Shown one piece after another: positions 32,173-41,844 of a stretch of 64,000 nt of DNA. Origin of the DNA: Gordoniibacillus kamchatkensis (GTDB taxonomy: Bacteria; Bacillota; Bacilli; Paenibacillales; NBRC-103111). Both the position numbers and the translations under genes were made by a program. Within the stretch, counting starts at the first letter, position 1. Each line of letters opens with the position of its first letter. The stretch spans positions 29,891-93,890 of the forward strand of contig NZ_JXAK01000026.1 of assembly GCF_000829455.1 (NCBI RefSeq), read 5' to 3'. The notes beneath the pieces are model-generated. The model saw only the letters and a program-made list of their open reading frames with translations, made no database searches and was not told the DNA's origin.

Positions 32173-34356
32173 AGTCGCAAAATTATTTAGCATATGAAAA
32201 TTCTTCTTATTGCCAAGCATTCCCTGCTCTACAATGTCAAAGCAAGCTTCCGTCACTTCAAAGATTTCGTTAAGCGGAATCGGATAACCGCCACCTTTTT
32301 GAATTGCATCGAAAAATGTTTGAATTTCTCCTCGATGTCCCTTATCTTGTCGCCACAGTTTCTGCTTTTTGAAATTCGGCCACCCATAGCCTGTTAACAT
32401 TTTGAAATTGTTCAACTCTAAAATTTTTCCAGCTGCGAATACGGTTAGCTTTTCTTTCGGGAAAGATTTGTGCCCATTTGCAAAATAATGTACGGTTCCA
32501 ATAGAACCATCCTCGAAGGTCAGGGTGAATGTCATTTTGTCATCCCTTATAGTATTGACCGGATTTTCGCCAATCGCCGCCGCTGTTACTTTTATAATAG
32601 GATAACCAATCAAATATCGCAGCAAATCAACAAAATGGCAAGCCTCCCCTATTATTCGACCTCCGCCAACTAGAGGGTCTTGCGTCCAATGATCTTCAGA
32701 AATATGGCCAGCATTGACTGTCATGATCATCGTTTTCGGCTCGTTGATTGAAGTTAACAATTGTTTTATTTTCTGAGCATGTGGCGAAAATCTCCGGTTA
32801 AAACCAACCATCAGAATCTGCCCATCACGAAATTGGATATTTTGTAAATGCTCCAGTTCTTCGCGGGTTAAACAGAGCGGTTTCTCGACGAATACATGTT
32901 TACCGGCCAATATCGCTTCCCTCACATACTTAGCGTGCGTATTGTGCCTCGTTGTTATAAATACCGTATTAATTTCATGATCAGTAATAATTTCATTCGC
33001 ATTGGTCGTTGATTGATGGAATCCGAATTTTTTCCCGACATGGACTCCGGTTACGCCGCCCGAGCTTGCTATGCTTTTCAAGCTGGCATTCGAACTTTGA
33101 ATCGCTGGCAATAATACTTGGCTGGTAAAATTCCCTGCCCCGATAAATCCAACAACGGCTTGTTGACTTTCGACGCTTCCTCGCCGGTTAGAGATGAGTG
33201 GGAGAAGTTGAACGGTTTGTCTTTTAACGATCATTTCATCTTTCTTGTCATGGTCATAATCCAAGACAATACCAAGTGCGGCTTTGCTATTACTTAACAA
33301 TTTGTAAGCTTCATCGGCGTTTTCGATGGGGTAACGGTTCGTAATCAGCGGTGCAAACGTGATTCGTCTTTCCGCAAGCATATCTAAAATCGCTTCAAAG
33401 TTGCGCTGCTCGGTCCAGCGGACGAATCCGAACGGATAATCGTGTCCCTTCTCCTCATAGGATGAATCATACCGCCCCGGTCCATAGGAACACGATACTT
33501 GAAACGATAATTCTTTCTTGTAAAAGTCGTCTCTCGAAAGTTCCAATCCGGTTACACCAACCAATACAATTCGTCCGCGTTTTCGGCACATTTGCGCCGC
33601 TTGATGCACCGGTTCGTTACTTTTGGTCGAAGCGGTAATTAAGACACCATCAACTCCCCGACCTTTGGAAAAGTGAAAAGCGGAAGCAATTGGATCTTCT
33701 CCATTGGAGAGATCAACCACTTCCGCACCAAACACTCGGGCTAATTTCAAACGCTCCTTATCGTAATCAATCCCAAGTACTCTGCACCCTTGAGCTACCA
33801 ATAATTGAACTGTAATCAATCCGATCAGGCCAAGACCCGTCACAACAAAAGCCTCACCAAGCGCCGGTTCCGCTAAACGCATTCCTTGCAGACCTATCGA
33901 AGCAATAACGGTAAACGCCGCTTCCTCATTACTAACCTCTTCCGGAACCTTAGCACAAAGGTTTTTGGGGACAATGACCACCTCCGCATGCGGACCGTTG
34001 GAAACGACTCGGTCTCCTACTGAGAACCCCTCTACTCCTTTCCCCACCTCGAGGATGATCCCTATGTTACTGTATCCGAGTGTCAAGGGTTGATCCAGTT
34101 TCGAACGAACAGCTTCGAGTGTTGGAACCAATCCGTCAGTCTTGATTTTATCAATCACCTGCGCTACTTTGTCCGGTTGCTGCTTTGCTTTCGCTATCAA
34201 ATTGGCTTTACCGAATTCGACGAGCATACGTTCCGTCCCAACCGAAACTACGCTTTTTAACGTTCGGATCAATAAGTGTCCCGGCCTCACTTCAGGACAT
34301 GGCACGTCTACGATTTCCGTAGCGCCGGATTTAAGATTTTGCAATATTTGGTTCAT
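32170..34356 (-). CDS. Bi-domain oxidoreductase: zinc-dependent alcohol dehydrogenase fused to Gfo/Idh/MocA
   Basis: 728 residues. The N-terminal half (1-370) is a medium-chain dehydrogenase with GYSNIGIILEVGKGVEGFSV, GDRVVSNGPHAEVV and the NAD loop VVTGLGLIGLITVQLL. The C-terminal half (about 395-700) is a Gfo/Idh/MocA protein with VGFIGAGNF and the hallmark VFVEKPLC, and a deep conserved GGGRIIGEACHFVDLLRYL block. This exact fusion is repeatedly found in capsule/EPS clusters next to heparinase-like and WecC-like genes (family knowledge); its sugar substrate is not known. It overlaps the upstream glycosyltransferase stop (TAATG) and ends at a strong terminator. Confidence 0.87.
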   Translation of the reverse strand: MNQILQNLKSGATEIVDVPCPEVRPGHLLIRTLKSVVSVGTERMLVEFGKANLIAKAKQQPDKVAQVIDKIKTDGLVPTLEAVRSKLDQPLTLGYSNIGIILEVGKGVEGFSVGDRVVSNGPHAEVVIVPKNLCAKVPEEVSNEEAAFTVIASIGLQGMRLAEPALGEAFVVTGLGLIGLITVQLLVAQGCRVLGIDYDKERLKLARVFGAEVVDLSNGEDPIASAFHFSKGRGVDGVLITASTKSNEPVHQAAQMCRKRGRIVLVGVTGLELSRDDFYKKELSFQVSCSYGPGRYDSSYEEKGHDYPFGFVRWTEQRNFEAILDMLAERRITFAPLITNRYPIENADEAYKLLSNSKAALGIVLDYDHDKKDEMIVKRQTVQLLPLISNRRGSVESQQAVVGFIGAGNFTSQVLLPAIQSSNASLKSIASSGGVTGVHVGKKFGFHQSTTNANEIITDHEINTVFITTRHNTHAKYVREAILAGKHVFVEKPLCLTREELEHLQNIQFRDGQILMVGFNRRFSPHAQKIKQLLTSINEPKTMIMTVNAGHISEDHWTQDPLVGGGRIIGEACHFVDLLRYLIGYPIIKVTAAAIGENPVNTIRDDKMTFTLTFEDGSIGTVHYFANGHKSFPKEKLTVFAAGKILELNNFKMLTGYGWPNFKKQKLWRQDKGHRGEIQTFFDAIQKGGGYPIPLNEIFEVTEACFDIVEQGMLGNKKNFHMLNNFAT

Positions 34357-35417
34357 TACCGTTCGGAGCCCTCCCTCGATAGTAAGCCGTAAACCGCCTT
34401 CAATTTTTCGCCAGGATCTTCACCAACTGCTCGACTCTTCTTGGATAAACCGACTCTAATTTTATCGATCATGTCCTTAATGTTTGTTCGATCGAATGTA
34501 GTGACCTCCGCTGGCCTCACAACGCAATCTGATGCAGCGACAGGCTTGCCTAAATATAATGCTTCTCTTATCGCAACCGCATCTCCGTCGCGATCGGTGG
34601 CCCTTATGTATAGATCGCAATGTTGCATTAAGTAATTGAATTCATTGGGAGACAGGTCATAAAAAAAATGTACATTTTCTTTGCCTTTACGAATATCGTC
34701 AAGTTCCTTTCTATAAGCTTCATCGTAACTTGAATAAAAACAGATTACCGTATCCAGCTTTTGTCCGATTTTTTCCGTTGCTTGAAGAACTAAATGATGA
34801 CCGTAGTACCGCTGCATAAACCCTGAGGAAAGAATAAACTTTGTGTTTCTTTTTTTTATCTGCTCCGCTTTTTCTTTCACCTCATCGCGAATTTGCAATT
34901 CGTCAATTTTTTCAGGCAAAAATGCGGGTATTACATATATTTTATCTGGGGATTCAATAAAGGATTTCATTAAGAACTTTTTCTGCTCATCATTCACGAC
35001 TACTATTTTGTGAAACTTTGTAATTGTGATCCGTAAGAGCATTCTTTTTAGAAGTCCATAGCGGTTTACTTCATCAATAAAGCTACCACTATGAATTGTG
35101 ATCACTTTTGTTTTGAATCTGCTAAAATACAAATAAAATGGAGCGGTATATAGAAACCTGCCGAACGCCGAGGTATGAAAATGTACGATTTCTTCTTTCC
35201 CATAAGCTACATGAATCAAACTTTTCACCAATGTGAACAATTTGTTCTTACCTGCAACTCGAATAACATGATCAGACTGTTCGGAAGTGTTGCCGACCAA
35301 GTCCAGTACTATTACCTTGTGGCCATTATCCTCGAGGAGTTGTTTAAGCCTTTGAACATGAACAGTTATCCCGCCATATGGTGGCGGGTATCCGCCAACT
35401 AGCAATATATTTTTCAT
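34356..35417 (-). CDS. Glycosyltransferase family 4
   Basis: 353 residues from the ATG at 35417 (MKNILLVGGYPPPYGGITVH), with GGTGGG four to five bases upstream; the upstream frame to 35468 lacks a site. GT-B fold: N-terminal GGYPPPYGGI loop, VHFHTSAFGRFLYTAPFYLY, IHSGSF, and a C-terminal domain with FILSSGFMQRYYGHHLV and YLGKPVAASDCVVRPAEVT, although the usual E-x7-E motif is degenerate (DGDAVAIREALYLGKPVAAS retains one glutamate of it). Acts in the cytosol on the lipid-linked repeat unit; donor and acceptor unknown. Part of a run of overlapping polysaccharide genes. Confidence 0.82.
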   Translation of the reverse strand: MKNILLVGGYPPPYGGITVHVQRLKQLLEDNGHKVIVLDLVGNTSEQSDHVIRVAGKNKLFTLVKSLIHVAYGKEEIVHFHTSAFGRFLYTAPFYLYFSRFKTKVITIHSGSFIDEVNRYGLLKRMLLRITITKFHKIVVVNDEQKKFLMKSFIESPDKIYVIPAFLPEKIDELQIRDEVKEKAEQIKKRNTKFILSSGFMQRYYGHHLVLQATEKIGQKLDTVICFYSSYDEAYRKELDDIRKGKENVHFFYDLSPNEFNYLMQHCDLYIRATDRDGDAVAIREALYLGKPVAASDCVVRPAEVTTFDRTNIKDMIDKIRVGLSKKSRAVGEDPGEKLKAVYGLLSREGSER

Positions 35418-35477
35418 AATTCCCACCATCATTATATGATCAATTATGTGTTCAAAATATCTTTTCAAATTTCATAA

Positions 35478-36656
35478 TCATTTACTCAACGTCACTTCCG
35501 ATTTCATATCTAACTTTTTAGCATAGTAATGATCAAGATATAATTTTTCGTACAGCGCGACAGTATTTGTGATGGAAAATTTCCTTATAACTGCTTCTTT
35601 CATTGAAATAACAGTCTGTTTCATTACATCCATATTATTTATTACCTGTATTATCCTTTCAGCTAATTGACCATCATTAGCGGCTTCCACAATATATCCA
35701 TTTACTCCTTCTTCCACCAGTTCACGGATGCTCCCCACGTCAGTTGCTACGATCGGAAGTCCTGTCGCCAATGCTTCAATTGTGACCAAAGCAAACCCCT
35801 CATATATTGAGGACGAAACGAAAATATCACTTGCTAACAATATTTCTTTTACATCGTTTCTTACTCCAGCAAAAGTTATATTTTTGTCCAACCCATCTTC
35901 TACAACCATCTGTTTTATTTTTTGGGCATATACAGGATCCAACTGATCACTACCAACAATAATCAAATGAACATTTGGGACTTTTTTGAGAACTTGATTG
36001 AATGCTCTAATCAAAAATTCGTATCCCTTTTGCTGTACAATTCGACCTACGCAAGTAAGAACTATTTTGGGAGATTTGATATCTAATTGCGCCAGTTTAG
36101 AAGGTCTATCTACAATTAATTCTCTCAAGTTTGCCATATCGATGCCATTGTATATTACAGAGATTTTGAGACTCGGAAGTTTTAACTTTTTTGTAGCATA
36201 ATTTTTGACGTTTCCAGATATCGCAATATAGTGAGTTGTTATTCTTTTCAAAACATTTTCGATTAATGGTGAATATCCTTCCGTATTGTGAATTGTGGAC
36301 ACGACCACCTTTATATTACTTAATAATCCAGCAATTTTTCCGTACAAATCTGGTGAAGGACAGTGTGTATGTAAAATATCGATATTATGCTCAAGCAATA
36401 AATTACGAAGTCTGATCATGGTTTTTAATCGTTCATTTCCCATACGTTTTTGGAGCGATAAAGTTTGAATCCCATGTGATTTAAACAAATTTCTTATTTC
36501 GAGTTCATTTTTATCTTTTGATTCACCGATACTGCACACAAATATCTCGAAAATTTCCTTATCCATATTTTTTGTTATATCTAAGGTTAATTTTTCGGCA
36601 CCGGCAAAGCTAAAGCTGTTAATTAAATGCATAACCCTTATCTTGTTCTTTACCAA
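35478..36656 (-). CDS. Glycosyltransferase family 4 (GT4)
   Basis: 392 residues from the TTG at 36656 (KNKIRVMHLINSFSFAGAEK), with AAGGTG six bases upstream; it overlaps the upstream polymerase stop by 38 bases. N-terminal domain: NSFSFAGAEKLTLDI and ILHTHCPSPDLYGKIAG. C-terminal nucleotide-sugar site: CVGRIVQQKGYEFLIRAF, then SSSIYEGFALVTIEALATGLPIVATDVGS with both glutamates of the E-x7-E motif. These are strong GT4 hallmarks. Function: retaining transfer of one sugar onto the growing lipid-linked unit. Confidence 0.87.
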   Translation of the reverse strand: MVKNKIRVMHLINSFSFAGAEKLTLDITKNMDKEIFEIFVCSIGESKDKNELEIRNLFKSHGIQTLSLQKRMGNERLKTMIRLRNLLLEHNIDILHTHCPSPDLYGKIAGLLSNIKVVVSTIHNTEGYSPLIENVLKRITTHYIAISGNVKNYATKKLKLPSLKISVIYNGIDMANLRELIVDRPSKLAQLDIKSPKIVLTCVGRIVQQKGYEFLIRAFNQVLKKVPNVHLIIVGSDQLDPVYAQKIKQMVVEDGLDKNITFAGVRNDVKEILLASDIFVSSSIYEGFALVTIEALATGLPIVATDVGSIRELVEEGVNGYIVEAANDGQLAERIIQVINNMDVMKQTVISMKEAVIRKFSITNTVALYEKLYLDHYYAKKLDMKSEVTLSK

Positions 36657-37947
36657 GCAAATCACCTTCTACAACAGATTTATCCTTTTTGATAAGTTCT
36701 TTACTTGATTTCGAATTCTGTTTCGATAAATATGCAATAGCCAAAGTACCGAATATCGAGGTCAGAACAGGAGCTGCAAAGCCAGTGAGCAATAATGTTA
36801 TTATGATTAAAACACCAGTTATATTTTTATCTTTTAGCTGAAGTATTAGTAACTTCATAAAAATTAATATATAAATTGCAATCCCAATAGCGCCTGTATC
36901 GTGAAGAATGGTTATTAATGCGGAATCCCCAATAAACTCATTAGTAAATATAGTTTTCCCTACTCCAAAAAAGGGATGATCAGTAAATGTTAGGTATGTA
37001 TTTATCAAGTTGCCGGAAGATGAATCATATCTTGTTTCAAATGCCTCAAATGGTTTTGTTAAGTACTCAATGTAATAATCAATAAAAAAACCACTTTGTC
37101 TTGAATACTTTACAATTTCATTTAAAGCCAAGGCACTCATAATAATTGTAAATAAAAAGAACAACAACTGCTTTGATTTAATGTTTTTATAATAACCTAG
37201 AAGAACGTATAGAAGGATGCCACTAACCACGATTATAAGCATGCCGAGAAGAAATATTTTTGTTAATGAAATCAGACCACATACAAGAGAACAAAAGAAG
37301 GCTATGATATTCTTTAAAGAATACCTGCTGCTTAAAAACTTAGAAAAGGTGAAAGCAACTATAATTAAAGACAATATGCCCAAGTATATTGGTGTTCCAA
37401 ACGTGCCTAGTCCTCTATAAAATCTTCCAAGTTCTAGATAAGTCTTTAAGGGGGTAAGTCCCTCTTTATAATATAAGTCATAAAATACTTTAACCGACTG
37501 AGGATACATCATTTGAATAAGAACTACAATCAGATTAACGAAAATTACAACAAAAAATATTGTCTCTATTTTTTCATGGCCATCATTAAACATCAGACTC
37601 AGCAATACAATCAGTAATATGGATCTTATAAGACCGAATACGCCTAGCACCATTAGAGTCGCTTCCGAATTAAAGAGGACAGTAAGCAAAGTAGACAACA
37701 AAGTAAGAAGTAAATAAAGGAATAGAAGACTGTGTATTCCATTTATATAAATACGACTCTTTTTTACCAGGACCAAAATTAATAATGGCATGAAAAAAAA
37801 TATCTCATAACTTACAGTAAGTCCAAAAATCTTAATTACCGGCAGTAAAATAACAAATATTACATATAACATTAACCCGGTTTTAATATTTTTAATACAC
37901 GCAATTATATTGATTGCTGCTGCAATCAAACCAATAATAATAGTCAT
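36619..37947 (-). CDS. Polysaccharide polymerase-like multi-spanning membrane protein (Wzy candidate)
   Basis: 442 residues with about 11-12 hydrophobic helices and a large outside loop (RQSGFFIDYYIEYLTKPFEA to DHPFFGVGKTIF). The phrase TFTDHPFFGVGKTIF parallels the HPFFGxG motif of Wzy/O-antigen ligase proteins. It lies between the flippase and glycosyltransferase genes, the standard place for the repeat-unit polymerase. Low sequence conservation is normal in this family. The region is distinctly AT-rich with codon use (ATA, TTA) unlike the flanking genes. Confidence 0.75.
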   Translation of the reverse strand: MTIIIGLIAAAINIIACIKNIKTGLMLYVIFVILLPVIKIFGLTVSYEIFFFMPLLILVLVKKSRIYINGIHSLLFLYLLLTLLSTLLTVLFNSEATLMVLGVFGLIRSILLIVLLSLMFNDGHEKIETIFFVVIFVNLIVVLIQMMYPQSVKVFYDLYYKEGLTPLKTYLELGRFYRGLGTFGTPIYLGILSLIIVAFTFSKFLSSRYSLKNIIAFFCSLVCGLISLTKIFLLGMLIIVVSGILLYVLLGYYKNIKSKQLLFFLFTIIMSALALNEIVKYSRQSGFFIDYYIEYLTKPFEAFETRYDSSSGNLINTYLTFTDHPFFGVGKTIFTNEFIGDSALITILHDTGAIGIAIYILIFMKLLILQLKDKNITGVLIIITLLLTGFAAPVLTSIFGTLAIAYLSKQNSKSSKELIKKDKSVVEGDLLGKEQDKGYAFN

Positions 37948-37952
37948 ATAAA

Positions 37953-39267
37953 TTACCTCATATTTTGAATGACTTCCGCTTTGCTTTCTTTTCTTCCCTC
38001 TAAGAAATAAATCAAAATAAATAATAGTATTTCTCCCATTACTGTTATTAAACCGAATATGAAACTAGCCATTGATGCTGTATGAATGTTAAAGCCATAA
38101 AGAAGTATAGCTAGGCTCGACAAACGTATTAAGTTAGTATACATGTCCAATTTGGGTTTACCGTGAGAATGAACCAACGTATTAAATAATCCAAAATACA
38201 CAATAAAAATATAACTTACACCTAAAATAAAAAATACAGGTATGGTGCTTGAATATTGCTTGCCAAGTACAATAAATTGTGCAAGAGTCATTATAACCAA
38301 AACAACAATACCACACGCAAAAAAAGACCGGTGTTGTTTTAATTAATCTCTTTCTGTAATTACTTCGTTCTTGCTGGCTATTTAAGCTTACGACACTTGG
38401 TAGCAATATCGTTCGTAAAGTATCATTAAATAAAATAAATACCGTGATGTAGGACAATGCTGCACTATATATGCCAACTTCTAAAGGACTCGAAGACTTC
38501 ATCAAAACAAACTGTGGTAGCCTTGACAATAAAGAATAGCAAATTACTGAAATTGCTATAGGATACCCATAAGTAAGTACCTTTCGAAAAATATGCAATT
38601 GGAATAAATCTTTATTGAAGTGTACGATCCTTCTGAGGTCTTTTTGACTCATCGTCCAGATAACAAATACAAGTATCAATGGCCCGATATATAATGAAAT
38701 AAATAAGTGAATCAATGAAAAATTACCCATTAAATAAAGAACTGTACTTATAAGTAAACGGGCCCAACCATAATAAAAAGTATAGCGCCTATAATTAGTA
38801 AAATCACTTTTGGCTTGCTCAATTGAACGTATTGTAGACCAAATGTTCAGTAATCCTCCAGATAATAGTCCTGCAAGGATAAATGATTTCGCTCCTTTAA
38901 TCACGGGGTAAATTAAAGTAATTCCTTCAGAAATAAAAAAGGAACTCAGTGATACGAAAAAAAGAATTAAGACCTTAATAGATAAAATAGTAGTTATTAG
39001 TTTTTCTTTACTTTCATTTATTTCAGCATTATAAAATCGGATTAATGAGGTGTTTAATCCAAAATCTAATAACATTGATGTAACCAATGTAACTGATACA
39101 CCGATTCCGAAATTACCGAATTCTTTCGGTCCAAAAGTAACAGCCGCAATTGTCGTCGTAATAAGTGACGACACATTGTTAAATACATTTGAAGAAAAAA
39201 CACCTAGAAACTCTTTATTCTTATTCACGATCACTCTTTTTATAACTGCTTCTATTCCCCTATGCAT
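37953..39267 (-). CDS. Polysaccharide flippase, Wzx/MATE-like (one extra T in a T7 run at 38319-38325)
   Basis: About 437 residues over the joined frames. N-terminal half: VFSSNVFNNVSSLITTTIAAVTFGPKEFGN, typical of polysaccharide exporters (MVF/Wzx). The first frame reads KTTPVFF then becomes nonsense (CVWYCCFGY); removing one T from the seven-base run gives FFACGIVVLVIMTLAQFIVLG and continues through the final helices to 37953. With this repair there are 12 helices. It would flip undecaprenyl-linked repeat units across the membrane. The homopolymer could be a sequencing error or a slippage-prone phase switch. Confidence 0.82.
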
Positions 39268-39283
39268 CCCTTTTCTCCCGTTG

Positions 39284-40896
39284 TTATTGACTTAGTTGAG
39301 TATAGTCAATTGTGTCCGGTGCATACCATTTAATCGCGATGCTTCGTTTTCCCGTTTGATCCTCATTATTAATTTGTATTTCGTTTGAGTTGATTTTATT
39401 TTTTTCTATCCATATCTCCGTTTTTTCAGGAGAATCCGTATAAAAGGTTATTCCTCTTAGATCCTCTAATGTAGGTTTAAATGTACCGAATATGTCATCG
39501 TGTATGTTGTGAATGATAATTTTTTCAACCCCCTCAGACTTTCTAACTTCGAAACCACTTCCCGTATTTGCATACTTTGAAAGCATGTCATGAACCAAAT
39601 TATACTTTAATAATCTAGAAGTCCTTGTAACCAAAATCCTCCCTAAATCTTGTTCCTTTTTCAAATTTTTTAAATGCTTGGACAGTATCGTCATTAAACC
39701 ATTTCCCATGATTAAAATTATATACATCGTCCGCTATAATATATTTGTTATCCATTTTTCCATCCATATCGCTATATCCTAGATGCGTACTTATAATTTC
39801 ATAAGTATCCGGTTGCATCGGCTTGTTGCCGCTAAATTTATCTCCATACAAAACACGATTAATACACGCCCCTAGGTATGTATTGTTTGTTTGGCCGTCT
39901 TCATAATACCTCATAAATCCCCAAACCTTTTTTCCATCCGGCAATTTTTCAGGGATTAATGTACTTGTGAATCCCCATCTTCCCCAGTTCGTTTCCTTAC
40001 CAATATCATTTGGTATTCTAGTCCAGAACATTTTTATCCCTGCTTCCAATGCTATATCTGATAAATAATATTTTGAGCCCTTCATTCCTCCTTCTCTAGG
40101 GTCTTTTAATGGGTGAATTGTTAGACCGTCGCCTAAGCTATAGGAGAAATTTAATTTATCTTTAAGGGTTAACTTTAAGGAATCTCCTTGAGTAGCCACA
40201 TCGTTAACAAGTGCTTTTTCCCCTGTTCTCTCGAAATACAACAAATCGTTTTTTTTGAATTGTTGTATTTTGGATGGAAATCTGGTCTTCTCCGACATGA
40301 ACGTTTTTTGTTATTGAACTTTTATAATAAAACATTACATCCCAGGGATTACTCGCATGATCAACCCACGCTAATGGATGGTACCCAATCTTTTTCCATT
40401 CCTCTAATACATTCAAAGCTTGTTCTCTATTGAACTGAGATTTATCCTTTTCTTCAAAAAAAGTATGTGGAATATCAATCCATCCTGACTTTATATACTT
40501 TCTTATTTCTTTTGCATATACTTCTTCCTTCGAGGTTCCCCACCAATATCTCCAATATCGTGAATTATTTGGATCAGGGGTTGTTTTTTCCATATTATCT
40601 TCACCGACTGTCCCCATCCAAAACGTATCTCCTACATCAAGACCTACACCTTTACCCAAATCTGTATCTGCATATGTATTCATAAAACGGTGCATTCCTT
40701 CAAATTCTGCCTTACTACTCCAATCAGTATCGGATAGAAGAGAGAGCATGTTTCTGTAAGGATAGGGAAACTTCCTTAATTGTATAGGAGTACTGATTGC
40801 TTCCGTTTTATTAACGCTAAACAATTCTAAAAGAAAAAAAACAGTGACGACCAGTATTAAAATGAGTGGTATAATCGTATAAGCAATTTTTTTCAT
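39284..40896 (-). CDS. Membrane-anchored protein of unknown function, possible polysaccharide deacetylase-like fold (two frame breaks)
   Basis: About 537 residues over the joined frames. N-terminal signal anchor (AYTIIPLILILVVTVFFLLE) and a large outside domain. The text YRNMLSLLSDTDWSSKAEFE and GLDVGDTFWMGTVG resemble the start of NodB-like deacetylase domains in which an early Asp and later HTFFEEKDK histidines bind metal, but I cannot confirm the family. Break 1: the A8 run at 40249-40256; with seven A the frames join as IQ-KNDLLYFE. Break 2: somewhere between 39615 and 39700, again one extra base. The C-terminal part ends with NNEDQTGKRSIAIKWYAPDT. It lies between gtaB and the flippase and may modify the exported glycan. 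Confidence 0.55.
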
Positions 40897-40928
40897 ATGT
40901 CACATCACTTTATTAAAAAATGTGAACA

Positions 40929-41815
40929 CTAAATAGAATTTGTTATAAAGTATTTTTCATAAATGTTTCTAAAATAATCCAGCATAGCATGCCTCAAATC
41001 CTCACGCTGCATTGCAAATTCTATCGTAGTCTTAATAAACCCCAATTTCTCTCCAACGTCATACCTTACACCGTCAAAATCGTAAGCATATACTGGTTCA
41101 AGTCGGTTCAAATCAGCAATAGCATCGGTGAGCTGAATTTCGCCACCGGTACCCGGCTGTTGATTGTTTAAAATTCCAAATATTTTTGGGCTCAGAATGT
41201 AGCGCCCCAATATCGCTAGATAGAAGGTGCATCTTCTTGCTTTGGTTTTTCCACTAAGCTGTTTACACGAAAAAATCGATCATCGATTGCTTCGCCATCC
41301 ACAATCCCATATCTGGAAACTTCATCATAGGGTACTCGCTGGACACCGATTATAGAAGCCCTGGATCGCTCAAATTGTTCAATCATCTGTTTTAAACATG
41401 GTTTATCTGCATCTACGATGTCGTCTCCAAGCAATACTGCAAACGGCTCATCACCAATAAACTTTCGCGCACACCAGACAGCATGGCCCAGTCCTTTGGC
41501 TTCCTTTTGACGGATGTAATGAATATCCACCATCTTCGATGATTTCTGAACTTCATTCAGAAGTTCAATTTTCCCTTTTTCCAAAAGATTGTGTTCTAGT
41601 TCAAACGAATTATCAAAATGATCCTCAATCGCTCTTTTTCCTTTGCCGGTAACAATAATAATATCTTCGATCCCGGATTGTACCGCCTCCTCTACGATAT
41701 ACTGAATAGTGGGCTTATCGACAATTGGAAGCATCTCTTTAGGCATCGCTTTGGTAGCCGGAAGAAAACGTGTACCCAAGCCTGCAGCAGGGATAATAGC
41801 TTTTCTGACTTTCAT
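40929..41815 (-). CDS. gtaB: UTP-glucose-1-phosphate uridylyltransferase (one base missing near 41220)
   Basis: About 295 residues over the joined frames, the usual GtaB/GalU length. Start ATG at 41815 ([20 protein letters not shown]), with GGAGAG 11 bases upstream. Nucleotide-binding [19 protein letters not shown], then [19 protein letters not shown]-like VLLGDDIVD and SRYGIVDG. The first frame stops at [10 protein letters not shown]; restoring one base gives [20 protein letters not shown] and runs to [12 protein letters not shown] and [14 protein letters not shown], the invariant C-terminal blocks. Makes UDP-glucose, the entry precursor for GalE and for polymer synthesis. Confidence 0.9.
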
Positions 41816-41844
41816 GTAAGGCATATCTCTCCTCTCTATAAGCC

